Shown: piece by piece, positions 24,539-36,944 of the stretch
How positions within the stretch are numbered: position 1 is the first letter of the stretch
Layout: each line of letters starts with the position of its first letter
Source: Aquilaria yunnanensis
Taxonomy: Eukaryota; Streptophyta; Magnoliopsida; Malvales; Thymelaeaceae
Reading direction: 5' to 3'
Length of the DNA stretch: 64,000 nucleotides
Assembly (NCBI GenBank): GCA_039654915.1
Contig: CM077593.1
Coordinates: 76,736,501-76,800,500, forward strand
The notes under the pieces: model-generated
Seen by the model: only the letters and a program-made list of their open reading frames with translations
The model's database searches: none
What the model was told of the DNA's origin: nothing
Position numbers and translations under genes: made by a program

Positions 24539-25399
24539 TGCCTACAAAGAGATAAGATAAAAGCAAGATTAAAAGCATGATAATGTTGCAAAAGTAAGAT
24601 TAGATAATGTTGGTAACTATTCTTTTTTATTTCCTTTTTCCCCTAGCAAAACAATCACAAGAATGAATCAACTTCAGTAGGAAAATCTGTAGCATATCAA
24701 GTGAATAAATGAAATAAAATTCATGTACCAAACAACAATAAATTCTAAGAAGCTTCCAATTTGTTCAAATAAGAAATACATTACCATTTTAAATAATCCA
24801 CACTAATGTAATAGAGAAAGAAAGAATTCAAAATGGTAGTCTTTAACTTTAATTGGTAGAGACTAAGCTAAAATAGTAATATCAAGTGCAAAATTCACTG
24901 GTACCCAAAATAGATGCGTGAGTTTCTCCTTTGAGGTTCCCTCCCAAGGTTTGTCTATGAAATTACTAGATAGGGTTCAACAACTTCAGCTTAAAGATCT
25001 CCCTAAAACTAAAATAAAGAAAGGCATATTTAAGGAATAAAGGTAAAATGACATGATAATGGAAAAAATAAAAGCAAACTGGAAGGTTTGAGGTTACCGA
25101 ATGAAGAAATGTGAACCAGCCGTGTTATTTGTCAACACCGACATCGAGCTCCATGTGTGCCATCATCCTATTCAAGATCTGTTCATCAATGGAGGATTGA
25201 GGCTGTGTCTCTGTCAAGCCCCAATTCACCGCCACCCTATTAATCATATAAGGATAATTAAATTTCAAGTCTCATAGGATGAATTGGAGCATGACAACCA
25301 ATGCTAAACTTAAATTTTACTTACAACCGAGGTAAAACTTGAGTGAAGGTTGCAAATTAAACCATTATAGGAAGATCTATTAAGTTTAAAGTTTAACAT
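24539..25399. other. Upstream of the hAT transposase, nothing identified
   Basis: AT-rich. On the minus strand it precedes the transposase and may hold its leader or an intron, and the more GC-rich patch at 25100-25220 could belong to the same transposon. No terminal inverted repeat was recognised. Confidence 0.3.
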
Positions 25400-27699
25400 G
25401 TTATACTTGCAAAAGCACCCAAGTAGGCTTACATTTGGGCCTACTGGGTACATGTAAGGTGTGTATGAGTATGCATAGGTGGGCATATGTGATCATGCAT
25501 AGTGGGTTTACCTTGGTGTGCTTGGCATGTTACTATGGTAGGTGTGTGTGCCTTAGGCACTGGGTGCCTTGCAGGCCTATTAGGTGTGCACTAGTCGACA
25601 TGTGTATGTGTGTCTACATGTGCACTAGTGTGCCTAGGGGCTTACCTTAAGCCCTTTTAGTGTGTTCACCATCTTCATCATACAAACATACATACATTCC
25701 CAGCTTTCATTTTAGGTCTTTATAGTACATACCATGCATGCATTACTTAGCCAATTACATCTTGTGCCTTATGAGGCTTACCAAAGCCCACTATGACCAC
25801 TTAGGCACACACCATGTTCTATTTTGAGTCCCTAAGCTAGTTGTATACACATTTATTTAAAAGTTCAAAGTTGGGCATCCTAAGGATTACATGGCCAAAA
25901 TTACATGTACCCAAAAGTTTGTCTACTTAATTAGCATGCATGTCACATATTATGGGCTAAGTAGTTTCAATGCCCACACTTAATTGAACCTTGATTCCTA
26001 GTTGGCTCTTATGTAAAATGTTTCTTTCAAACCTCCTTGTCTTGACAAACACTAGGATGGATCCAAAAGTAGCCAATCTCACAACAGCCATTAAAGCCTA
26101 CATGACAAATCATTAGTTCATAATTTGAACTTTTCAAGCTTTTCTTTCATAATATTAACATAACAATAACATAACGAGCCATAACTCTTTACTCATATAC
26201 CTCTAATGAGATTCCTCATCAGCTATTCTTGCACTTCTTTACCTAAAATGGGTAGAAATAAGCCATGAGCACATTTGTACTCAATAAGCGTTCAATACGG
26301 TACCTAGTGCCTACAATGTTCCACAGATTGCCATATCTATAAACATGTAATTTCTCCTTCAAGCACCTACAAACAAAGACAGAAAAAAAAAGACAAAATA
26401 GATAAAGAATGACATAATACAAAATATGCATATACACAATTGGGGGTAGCATACGCAACCAACATGGAATCATGCAAAACATACACAGACCACGTACACT
26501 ATTTTCTTTTAATTTAGCAAGCATTTCTTCCATTCAATTTTGGCATGTAATCATTTTAAATTTAATCAAGTTAATATAGAGCTATAGGTTGATGAGCAAG
26601 TTCAGCCATACTTGATCAAGAACCCTAATGTTTGCCATATGTGAACTAGCTAGCTCACCCTAGTGCCCCAACACACATAGCCCATGTTCTTAGCTCCTAG
26701 GTTCATTCAGCCATAGCCATCACCTAGGGCAGCCTCCTTCACATAAAATTCCAGGTGAAGAAGCTTAAATTTAACCCTTACCTTGCTTGAAATTGGAAGC
26801 TCAAAGGTAGGAAATCCAGCACAAACTTAACATGCCACTATAAACCTACCATAGTGTCACCATGCTTTGTTTGCCTCTCTTTGCTTCTCAACCTGTTTCA
26901 TTTTTTTACAGGACCTTTTCCCCATATTTTTTTATTTTGGTAGCTATAGTAAATGTCTAGGAAGCTGCCTTAGAAAGGACTTCAGTCCAAGTAGTTGAGT
27001 CATGGCTGATTTAGCCTTGGCGGGTAAGTCTTTTGACCATTTATTGCTTTGAACCTCCCATAAGCCCTTTAGATAAATTAAAAACCTTTGTTAACTTATT
27101 CAAGTTAGTTATTGGGACAATTTAATCGCCCACTTTATCTTCTAATTTGGCCATTTAGGTCCCCAAATTTCCATGGGCACCTATAGACCTTTTAGGGTTT
27201 CCAAAGAACCTTTTAGTGCACCCTACTATGCCCACCATTTTTGTAACAAGCTCTTCACCTTTATTTGGCCTACTTTATAATCCTCATTGCAATTTTAACA
27301 CTAAACATCAATCTTACACAATTTTCATTAAGGCACTTGGCCTTATAGCCTTCATATTTAGATAGGTGTAGACAAAGGTGTGCCCGAGTGCCACCCTATG
27401 CCCCTCCATGGTGCACCCTGGAGTCTTTAAGTTTCTTAGCCATACTTTTCTGATTTTTGAATTCTCATTCCATAACCTACCTTGGCACTTAGTGTTTAGT
27501 CATTTTTTGTTCACAAGTATGCCATTTTCCCTTATGTTCCCCTAATGTGCACTTTAGGCACCTTATTGGGCACTTGATGTTATATGCCTCTTGTATTCAC
27601 ATCCATGACTTGTATCACATACCTTTGCAATTTAAATATACTTTATGTTCATTTTATGTACATTATAGCCCATGGCCTATACAAGTCATAGGGATGACA
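25400..27699 (-). repeat. 3' LTR of Tekay/Del-like element 1 (outer limit uncertain)
   Basis: The minus strand shows a polypurine tract (TTAAGGGGGAGAGAG, 27701-27715) directly followed by TGTCATCCC at 27699-27691, an LTR start. Sequence from 27699 to about 27130 is repeated in inverse orientation at 30227-30815, which supports a repeat family. The far end is not defined; 25400 is a guess based on where the sequence stops looking like the hAT flank. Confidence 0.6.
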
Positions 27700-27953
27700 C
27701 TCTCTCCCCCTTAAAGAATTTGGTCCTCCAAATTCTCAAGCAACTTAGGGAATAACTATGGATATCTTTCAAGCATTTTAGGTTCAGTTTCCCATTTAGC
27801 CTCTTCTTCAGAATGATGAGTCCATTGGATCTTTACCATGCTAATTTACCTGCTTCTTATCTTTCTTACATCCATATCTAGATCCATTATATGCCCTTCT
27901 TTATAGGAAAAATTGGGATTTTCTGGGGTGTTAAAAGTTGGTATTGCTTCATG

Positions 27954-29815
27954 TTAATCAGATAAATATTTTCTTAGCATGCTAACATGAAAAGTATCTT
28001 GTACATGACCTAATTTTGGAGGTAAGTTCAGCTTATAAGCCACATCACCAAGTCTAGTCAATATTTGGAATGACCCAATGTATCCGGGAGCTAATTTACC
28101 TTTCTTACCAAATCTCATGACTCCTTTCATTCGGGATGCTTTGATCCATATGTAATCCCCTATTTGAAATTTAAAATCTTTACTTTTCTTTTGATTCGCA
28201 TAGGCTTCTTCTTGATTGTTGGCAGCTGTGATAATTTCTTGGATCACTTTAATCTTTTTAGTAGTTTCATGAAACAATTCTGGCCCTATTTCAATCTTAT
28301 CTTTAGGGTCTTGCCAATAATGGGGACAAATACACTTTCTTCCGTATAGAGCCTCATAAAGTGCCATTTTTTTCACTGAGTGATAGCTGTTGTTATATGA
28401 GAACTCTATAAGGGTAAGAGTTGATCCCATTATCCCTTAAAGTCCAAAACATAGCACCTTAACGTATGCTAAAAAAACTTGTATAATTCTTATTGTTTGC
28501 CCACTGTTTGAGGATGATAGGCTAAACTTAGTTTCAACTGAGTACCGAATGCCTAATGTAGAGACCTCTCAAACTTTGATACAAATATTTTGTCTCTATT
28601 TGAAACTATATCATTTGGAATACCATGTAGAATCACTATTTCATTAATATACAACTGTGCTAGCCTATCCAATGGATTAGTGAGATTAATGGCTAAGAAG
28701 TGGGTTAACTTTGTAAGTCTATGCACATTTCCTCTCTAGTATGGGCAAACTCCATAGTTTATCCCTTGGTCATTGATGTTCTACTTTTACTTGTTGGCAC
28801 ACAACACATTTCGACACATATGCCAATTTCCTATTTCATGTTTGGCCACCAAAAATGTTCCTTCAAATTTTGATACATCTTTATAGCTTCAGGATGTATG
28901 TTCATTTTGCTGTAATTGACTTTTTTCAAGATTTCTCTTAAGTCATACCCATGTCTTTGGCTAGATATTCTAGCAAGATCTTCATCTTGTCGCTATGTCA
29001 TCAATATTTTGCTCTTCCAGATTGGTTGAATGGTTACCACAATCAGCTAAGCTTTTTCTTATTTTAGCCACTTATTAGCCAAACAAGTCATGCTATTGAG
29101 CTTATTTTCTTCTTTTTCTTCTTCTTCTCCATGTCTTAAGATACCCGTATATTTGTTGCTCAAAGCATCAGCTACCCTATTGGCTTTGCCTTCTGTGTAC
29201 TAAATAGTACAATCAAAATCCCTAAACTACTTTATTGGCTTTGCTCTTGGATATTTCTTTCACATTCCTCAAACCATTCAAACTTCTGTACTTTCCTCAT
29301 TAATTTAGTTAAAGGAGCAGCCATTATAGAAATTTTAGGTATCTTCTATAATAGCCAGCTAGTCCCAAAAAACTTCTTATTTCTTTGACATTTTAAGGTT
29401 GCTTCCATTGTAAGATAGCTTTAATCTTTGTTGGGTCTATAGCCATTCCTCACCCATTTATCACATGGTACAAGAATTCCATCTGATTAGTCTAGAAATT
29501 GTATTTACTCAATATGTCATATAGCTGATGTTTTTCTCAATAATTCTATCACCATCTTTAAGTGCTTTCTATGTTCTTTCTCTTCCAATGAATATACTAG
29601 GATATCATCTATAAAAATCACCAAAAAGTGTTGTTGATATGGTATGGATATTCTCTACATCAAATCCATGAAGAAAGTTGGGGCATTCGTAAGCCCAAAA
29701 GGCATTACTGCATATTTAAAGTGTCTATAACTTTTTCTGAAAGCAGTCTTAGGAATGTCTCCTTCCTTGACTCTTAATCAAAGGTACCCAGATCTAAGAT
29801 CAATCTTTAAGAAGA
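27954..29815 (-). pseudogene. Tekay/Del-like gypsy pol (RT, RNase H, integrase), decayed and 5'-truncated
   Basis: Order on the minus strand: RT with IDLRSGYL, then [16 protein letters not shown] (near 29660-29710) and FIDDILVYS (29597-29620, catalytic IDD at 29604-29612); a poorly kept RNase H; integrase core with LHGIPNDIVSNRD and AYHPQT (28440-28740, the catalytic Asp of the second motif still present, the Glu motif broken); then a clean 158-aa C-terminal part (27954-28430) with YEALYGRKC and VQDTFHVSMLRKYLSD. The last motif is typical of chromovirus Tekay/Del elements. Several stops occur upstream of 28430. Gag, protease and the RT start are missing; homology stops abruptly at about 29815. 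Confidence 0.88.
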
Positions 29816-30226
29816 TGTAGCTTGAGCCTTATCGACTTGGGCTTATTGAGCTGTATCTCAAGCTTGAGCCCAAAATTAAGCTTAGGAATTTAAAGGGTTG
29901 AGCCCAAGCCTTCTACTACTCAGCCATATAAGATATTGAGCCTAAGAGGCCTCTGAATATACCATGGTAAACTTGGGCCTGGGCCTATGCCTTTTATTTA
30001 TGAATTCCCAAATGCCAAAATACCCAAATACTACCTCGCTCAAATCCTATGTGTTAATTGCTATTGTAACTCCCATGTATGTATTCTGTTGTAACTCCCA
30101 TGTATGTATTCTGTAGGTTCCCTTCCCAATCTCAATTCATGATTCTTGGAATGGTAAATCTTCTATCCCTCCCCATCTCGTAAACTGATTCCTTAATCTA
30201 GCTACCTCAAATTCAATCGATGGAGA
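29816..30226. other. Spacer with GAGCC/GGGCT-rich stretch and a 25-bp tandem duplication
   Basis: 29816-29990 is rich in interspersed AGCTTGAGCC/GGGCT words on both strands, a pattern common in plant non-coding repeats. 30065-30089 is repeated exactly at 30090-30114 (unit begins TGTAACTCCCATG). No gene is recognised. Confidence 0.5.
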
Positions 30227-30815
30227 CTATCATGCTTGTGACTTGCATAGGCCTTTGGTTGTAATGTACATAAACTGTGTATAAAGTATATTTAAATTGT
30301 AAAAGGAAATTGATACAGGTCATGGATGTGAATACAAGAGGCATGAAAGGTCAAGTACCTAATAGGGTGTCGAAGGGTGCCCTAAGTGAACATAAGGGGA
30401 ACATGAAGGAAAGTTCCATACTTGTGAACAAAAAATGGCTAAAAATTAAGTGGAAAGGTTAGTTTTGGAATGAGAATTCAAAAATAAGAAAAGTATGGCT
30501 AAGAAACTCAAAGACACCAAGGTGCACCAAGGAGGAGCATAGGGTGGCTCTTGGACACACCCTTGTGTGCGCGTATCTGAATATGAAGGCTATAAGGCCA
30601 AGTGCCTTCATAGAAATTATGTAAGATTGACGCTGAGTGTTAAAATGAGGATAAGGATTACAATGTAGGTCAAAGAAAGGTGAAGAGCATGATAGAAAAT
30701 TTGTGGGCATCATAAGGTGCACCAATGGGCTCTCGAGTAGCTTTAAAAGGTCTATAGGTGCACATGGAAATTTAGGGACCTAAATGGCTGAATTAGAAGG
30801 CAAAATCGGTGCTTA
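30227..30815 (+). repeat. LTR fragment, inverse copy of 27130-27699
   Basis: Starts TATCATGCTTGTGACTTG, aligning with TGTCATCCCTATGACTTG at the minus-strand LTR start of the Tekay-like element. Colinear similarity then continues for about 590 bp and stops near 30815. This is a truncated LTR of the same family in the opposite orientation, so it is not the partner LTR of that element. Confidence 0.7.
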
Positions 30816-33409
30816 AGCTCCAAGTATGAAGCCCTCACATATCCTTGTGTATCTCTTAGCCTCTAGAATGTAAATGCACAAACACTTAGTACAAAACTTA
30901 TTTCCTAAGCAACCTTAGAATCTTAAGGATTAAAGTAAATAAGTACTTGTAAAAGAAAATAACTTAGCCCTTAACTATCCATTTAGTTGCTAGTCCTAGG
31001 GTTAGAACCCACAGAACATACTTAAGGGAGTGAGTAAATGAATGTACTCAGCAAGGGTCCCTTGGGGTACTTGGAAAGAAGGTAACAAACAAGCATACAA
31101 ATATAGCACACAAACAAGCAAACAACCAACCAACAATCAACACAAATAAATAACAAAATAAGTATGCAATGCACAAATTTGATATGCAATATGCACAATC
31201 CTTGGGATATCTTACACCCTAGGTGCCTTATTCTTTCTATGGCTCAAATGGTGGAGGTACTCGAGACACAGGTCTTCGTATCCCAAACCCTTTACCTCCC
31301 TTAGCTCTCACTTATGGGTCTTAGAATAAGTCCTCACTTACTCTCAAATGTTACCTATCTTTCCATTAACTTATTGTGCAAGGTAGGCATCTTATATGCT
31401 CCAACTAGCCAACCTCTTGGAGCTTAGCTTAGAGTTCTTTAGCGGCTTACATTCCAAACCTCATGGTTTGGTTGTGATCTTATTAGGTTTCCTCTTCATT
31501 ACCCAATGGACTAAGACCTCTTACTTGGGCCAACAAAAACACTAAAACCTGCCACAATCACCTTAGTGCTTCATTAATAGCTTAAGCACTTTAACCACCC
31601 TAGCTAACCCTACCTTAACCACACCACTTAGCTACCACTTAAATAATGAATAATTCTTAACTTAGGAATGAGTTCTAGGCCTAGCCAAAGCTATAAAACA
31701 TCTTGCAATAGGCTAGGGATGTTAACTGAAAGATTGAGATGATCTTAGGGTGCCACGAGTTTAAAGGGTTTAGGCCTTGGTGACGCCATAGGTGACATGC
31801 CACCAAGGGGAACAACACTTGAGTTTCTTGGAACCTAATTGGCAACACATCCCCAATGTTGGCGATGCATCGCCAATGCCATTTCAGCATTGTGTGACCA
31901 TGTGCTATCTTGCACAAAACTTGCTCAATCTTTCAATCCCAAAAACCAATTCACTTGGGTCTTGTTTCTATTTTGTTCCAACATATAATATTACATTTTC
32001 ATGCATTACTTAAGCTAAATTAACTTGAACCTTTGCTTCAAACTTAGCTACAAAGCAAGAACAAAACACAAGCAGCATAAGCACACTAGTGCTTGACTTA
32101 GCTCTCTTAAGTTCTAGACCTAAAACCAACATGATATGGCATGAAGAAATTGAAATCAAGACCATTTATAGCTACTCAATAAACTTAGAACTATCTTAAT
32201 CCAAGCCAAGAAGCTTACCTTAGTGTTTATGCCCAACACAAGTAATAAGGAGCACTAATGAAGTAAATGCACCAAGAATGAGCTAGAGACTTCTTGATTT
32301 CTCCTTCGGACCTTTAATTTTTCTAGAAATTTGTGACATTAGAGGAGCTTGTAGCAAACAAGTTCCTGGAGAGAGAGAGAGCCACAAAATTTTGTAAATA
32401 CTCTTGCAACAAAATATGCTACCAACTCCACTAATGCCTACTTATTGTTTCCTTGACTCTTGGCCCTCAAGCCCTCTTTTGTTTCCATTTGACTACTAGG
32501 CACACACTAAAAATTTTGCATTGTTGGTCCCAAAGAGTTATTTTATGCCTCCCACACTTAGCTCCTTAGACACATAAGCCAGATAAAACATAAATGGCTC
32601 ATTTGTAGACTTAGTGAAATTTTTCCACATTTTCTTCAAATGGTGGTTCTAATAGCTAGAATAACTTACAGTCTTAGCTCAGTAAATAAAAAATATTTAC
32701 AAGTCCTTGATTTCATTAAAATTATAGTCATGCCACTCACTTTTGTCAAAATTATGATCTTGCCCTTATGACTCTTAGGAACTCATTTTTACTTTGCTTG
32801 GCTTATTTTTCTTGCTTAACAAGAAACTAATTTGAGGCATTTAAGAAAATATACTTAAATAAATATAGTTCCTAAGCCAAAGCAAGGTGTTGACTAGGAG
32901 AATTATCACACTAGTAGAACCTTTGTGCACTTGCAATGCACCATAATGTCAACAAAAAAATTCAACAAAAAATGACCCAAAGTTATTTAACTAGAAAGCT
33001 GAATGAATGCAGAAAAATGACTAAAAATCTTTAATCTGGTAAAATGGATGCAGTTGTAATTGGGCCAATGATTGCACTTATTTGGCAAAATGAATCAAAC
33101 CATAATAGAGGAGGATGAGAGGCTGAGTATGCTAAAAACCCTTAAAACCTGATCACTAAAAAAAACCCTATTTATGATACAATTTTGGGAAAAAATTGCT
33201 CGGGGTGAGTTAAAGGAGCAAGGACATGCTAAGCAAAAAGGAAGTAGAGTCTTAATCTTGTAGTCCCTAAAAGGATGCCCCATAATCATGAAATAGTATT
33301 TTGGTAATAAGACATTGGTATAGTAACTTCAACTAGGGAACTTAGGCGAATATAACACAAATTGAAAAAAAAGAATATGAGATTTGTAACCTAGAATCTT
33401 ACTTAAAAA
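30816..33409 (-). repeat. LTR-like debris, minus strand; nothing recognised after about 32760
   Basis: From about 30830 to 32760 the minus strand has features of a chromovirus-type LTR: a GA/CT-run leader (32371-32382) and an R/U5-like segment near 31045-31110 (GGGTCCCTTGGGGTAC on the + strand). No paired copy was found. From 32760 to the copia LTR at 33410 I see no recognisable feature. Short ORFs here look random. Confidence 0.35.
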
Positions 33410-34799
33410 TGTTAGTGTTGTGCCTTAAAAGCCAATCATGAGATAATTTTATTTTGCAAAATTGGGTAATGATTTTTATTGAGGCATTATTCCGCTAAAT
33501 GTGTTTATCATTTGTTTCTACATGACATAATCAAACATAATTATAAGCTAGAATAATAGTATTCTTAAATGTACCTCATTTAGTACTATTGTGGAGTGGG
33601 TTGCAATAATACGTAAAGACTAGCATATGTGGAGACTAATATGAGATATGTTGTCTACATATGAGTACAAGTTGGAGAACTTGTGTATTGGACTAACCCT
33701 ACATGGATCATTATATAAGTGTCATAAGTGATTCTCATAGCGATCATGGTATATGTAGTCCTTTGACCTGAGGTCATCAAGGGTCCTTAAATGTAAGTCA
33801 CATACTTTGATATTTTTCTTTATTGTTTGTAACTGAGTGAACATGAACGTGGTCATTGGTATGTCACATATCATGCGAAGGGATTTGTATGGTCTAGATG
33901 GATTTGGCCCTCCATTATAAGGGAGAGATATCTATGGGCTACTTGATTAAGTATCACTAAGGCAATGCATGGGCATGCTCAGATTAGTTGATATGGGATA
34001 TCAATGTCATCAATTTTAGTTAGTCTACTAGGGAATCAAGAAACCTTAGATTAGGTTATATAGAAGTGACACATTTCCATGTCTTGTGCTCGGTCTTGAT
34101 GTATTGGACAAAGGGACAACGGCATAAATGAATACGGTCATAGAGGTTTAGTCAAATCACCAACTATCTTGTTACTTAGGTAGCAATGATGTGTTACAAG
34201 ACACCACTCATTGTTTATGATCATAAATGTGATTTATGGTCATTGCCTTTATTGGGTTGCACAGATATGGCCCATTTGATTATTTGAGCGTATAGGCTAA
34301 ATTCTTTGGTTTTGGATTCATGATAATTTTGGATTAATTATTAGGTTAAAAGGTTGGGCCAATATAGAGCATAAAATTAGGCCTAATTGGATTAAGGTTA
34401 AGAAACCTGGTAGGTTTGGGAGTTAAGCTTCACTATATATATGTTATATGGTGATCATTTTTGTGTAGCCTCATAAGGATGAAATAAAAAAAGTTCTACA
34501 AGGTTCCAGCCACACTCTCCTCTTACCTTTCCTTGGAGGATGCAAGCAAGCACAGTGGGTGTAAATAGGAAGCCACCTACTGGAACATGGTGGAGGCATG
34601 GTGAGCAAGTGGTTCATGTTGATACCATACAGGACCTGAACACATTAACTATTCAAGTTTGTGATTCAACTCAATAGTTGAATGAAAGATCTCAAATAAC
34701 TAGGTATAAAAATTTTTGAACACCCGATTTACTCTGTTTACTTAAATCATAGATTTTCATTAATTTCTGCTGCACCTGTTTAGCTCCCAAAATCTAACA
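33410..34799 (+). repeat. Left LTR of Ty1/copia element
   Basis: Starts TGTTAGTGTTGTGCC and ends AATCTAACA, 1390 bp. It is a direct repeat of 39394-40809. A TATATATA-type promoter lies at about 34434-34445, where the right copy has CTATAAATAC. It has lost nearly all CpG sites compared with the right copy (about 10 against about 34, counted by eye). Confidence 0.85.
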
Positions 34800-35259
34800 A
34801 TAAATTATTTAGAATTCAAAATCATGATTTAGTAAAATCAAGGTAGAAAATTTTGAGACAAGGTCCTTTGAAATATACAAGCATTAGATTTTTTTTTAAG
34901 GTCATGAGCTTACCTGAACAAGCCTTGTAAAGCTTGAAAATGGTCAAGACTCCTAAAAAGCCATATGCTCAAATCACAAAATCATAATTGACTGTGAATA
35001 TGATGAATTGTACGTAAGGGAGAAGACCCTAAAGACTATGCAATAACAACTAACTTTACAAAATGTTTCCCACAATTCATAAGATGATTATCAAAAGTTT
35101 TGGGCGCTAGAGTAAGTTGCTAAAGAATATGAACTTGGGACAATTATTGAGGCTTTATAGATAAGAATGGAATAAAAACTCAATTCTGATGTAAGAAAAG
35201 TTTTGCATCTTCATTCAAAACAAAAGAACAAAAAGAAAAAATGAACTAAAAAGAAGAAG
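34800..35259. other. Copia leader region, nothing identified
   Basis: Follows the left LTR, but no clear initiator-Met primer site and no gag coding sequence are seen. It may be decayed copia leader or unrelated debris. Confidence 0.3.
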
Positions 35260-35530
35260 TAGTGTTCTCCTTTTTGGATTCCCCTTTGGATTTTGTAGGA
35301 AAAGGCATAGGGGGCAAGGAAGGGTCTAGATATTCTTTACTAAACCTTACAAAGGTAGGCTCCATTTAGTTCTTAAATGTAGCAAACTTAGATATGTCCT
35401 GATCATGGTACTTCTGCATAAGCTGGTGATGGAAGAGACACCATCCATCTAAGAACCCCAACATTGCCATCTTATCAACCTTCTCTTTGTCCAAGGAAAG
35501 CTTCTTGAACTTTTCTAGGTGTAAAAAAGT
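35260..35530 (-). pseudogene. Fragment resembling the C-terminal part of the Tat antisense gene
   Basis: The minus strand encodes KVDKMAMLGFLDGWCLFHHQ followed by LMQKYHDQDISKF. This matches the Tat-2 antisense protein near 49340-49430 (DDMTKLGFQDGFCLARQQ, then ILQKFPDFDLPF) in the spacing of LGF, DG, CL, Q and D residues. One stop follows after FKN. It lies inside the copia element, in the opposite orientation to the other Tat antisense genes in the window. It is a short match, judged by eye. Confidence 0.5.
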
Positions 35531-35699
35531 TAACTTTAAGTACTGGAATAATCAAAAGACAACTTCTCTTTCTTTTGGGAAAAGACAACTAGATACATGG
35601 ATGTTTGAGTACCTAAAATTTAGGATTAAAACTCAAACAACAAGGGTCAGTTTGAATAAGATCTATCTGCAGCACTTGAAATGAATAGATTTGAGGAAA

Positions 35700-36862
35700 T
35701 GTAAGTTTCACTTGGAAACTTAGAAAGGAGTACACTTAGGTACTTAAGGTTACATTGCCCATGATATTACCTGTATTCAAAGGAACAAAGAAAAAAGAAA
35801 CACAAGGCAAATATCCGACAAATAGCAACCAAATGTAGCAGCCAAACACAAACAACAAACATATGAATGTAGTAGTAATACGCATTATTGGTTAGTCAAC
35901 AAAACATGCAATAAATATATGCAATTCATTATGGCAGCCCTCCTCAAGCATATGCTTGGTCGTAGGAGAGTTTTAACATTAGTTAGTGCTAACTTTGGAC
36001 TCTAGAAACCCAAAAATTTGCTACCATCAAGGTGCACTACACACCAAGGATGCAAACCTTCCTTAAGTGCATGCCCTTACTAAGCTCTTCACTTTCTTCG
36101 AAGCTTAGCACTAGCTCTGTGGATGCTTGATTGATACAGTAAACAGTTCATGAGAGTAAGAGAACTCCTTACCTTGATGGGTATGCTAAAATTTGAGCTT
36201 GATTCTTGGTGCACACAAGAAATAGCACTAGTTGGCTTCCAATTTTGCTTCATTCACTTCAATTGCAAGTAATTGCTAGCTGGGAGGTATGGTGGCTATG
36301 GAGGAAGTGTGGAGATGATGAGTTGCTGGTGGAAGAAGAAAATGGGGGGAAAAAAAGATGAGTTGGCTGCTTAAATGCCCTTAAGTGCACATAACACAGT
36401 CAACAGGCTAAGCTATGCTTTATATCATTTTCCCTACTACAAGATCATGGTTCATTAAGCTTAATCTCTTAGCCCACAATTTGAGCATCCTTATCTTTCT
36501 TTGGTTGCCTTTTCTTGAGTAGGATAACTTTAAAATATCTCCATTTGACGTAATTCAAAGACATAGACATCTAGTGCTCTACACTAGGACACTTTGGTCC
36601 TTAAGCCCATTTTTTTGTGTTTTCTTTGCCCAAACATGTTCTCCACAAGCAATGAGTCCTCTAATATTACTTTCATGCTATCGATATCCTTTTCATAACC
36701 TTCCTTAGCTCACTTTTAACATTTTTACAATTGAGTACCCAAATTTTCAAGTTCTTACAAAAAACTCCATAGGTTGCTTGACAAACAAGCAATCCTTAAG
36801 GCTTTTTTTAGGGGGCCAAGTTATCAACTTGGAACACTTTTAAGGAGATGTTGGTCATACCC
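35700..36862 (-). repeat. LTR-like fragment inserted in the copia element
   Basis: On the minus strand a purine-rich AAGTGTGAGGGG precedes TATGACC at about 36862, resembling a polypurine tract and a mutated LTR start. A TATAAAG box lies near 36420 and is followed by a CT-rich leader. This replaces the gag and protease part of the copia element. No second LTR was identified. Confidence 0.35.
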
Positions 36863-36944
36863 CTCACACTTCAATCACTATGGTAAGAATTACACAATAT
36901 AATGGTTTTTGACCATTATGCCATGCTTGTAATTCTCCCATTTT

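Noticed and set aside
25435..25650. Cys/Met-rich 71-aa ORF
   Set aside because: The sequence is a run of TGTG/CATG/GTGC-like words in an LTR-type region, so the composition, not selection, keeps it open.
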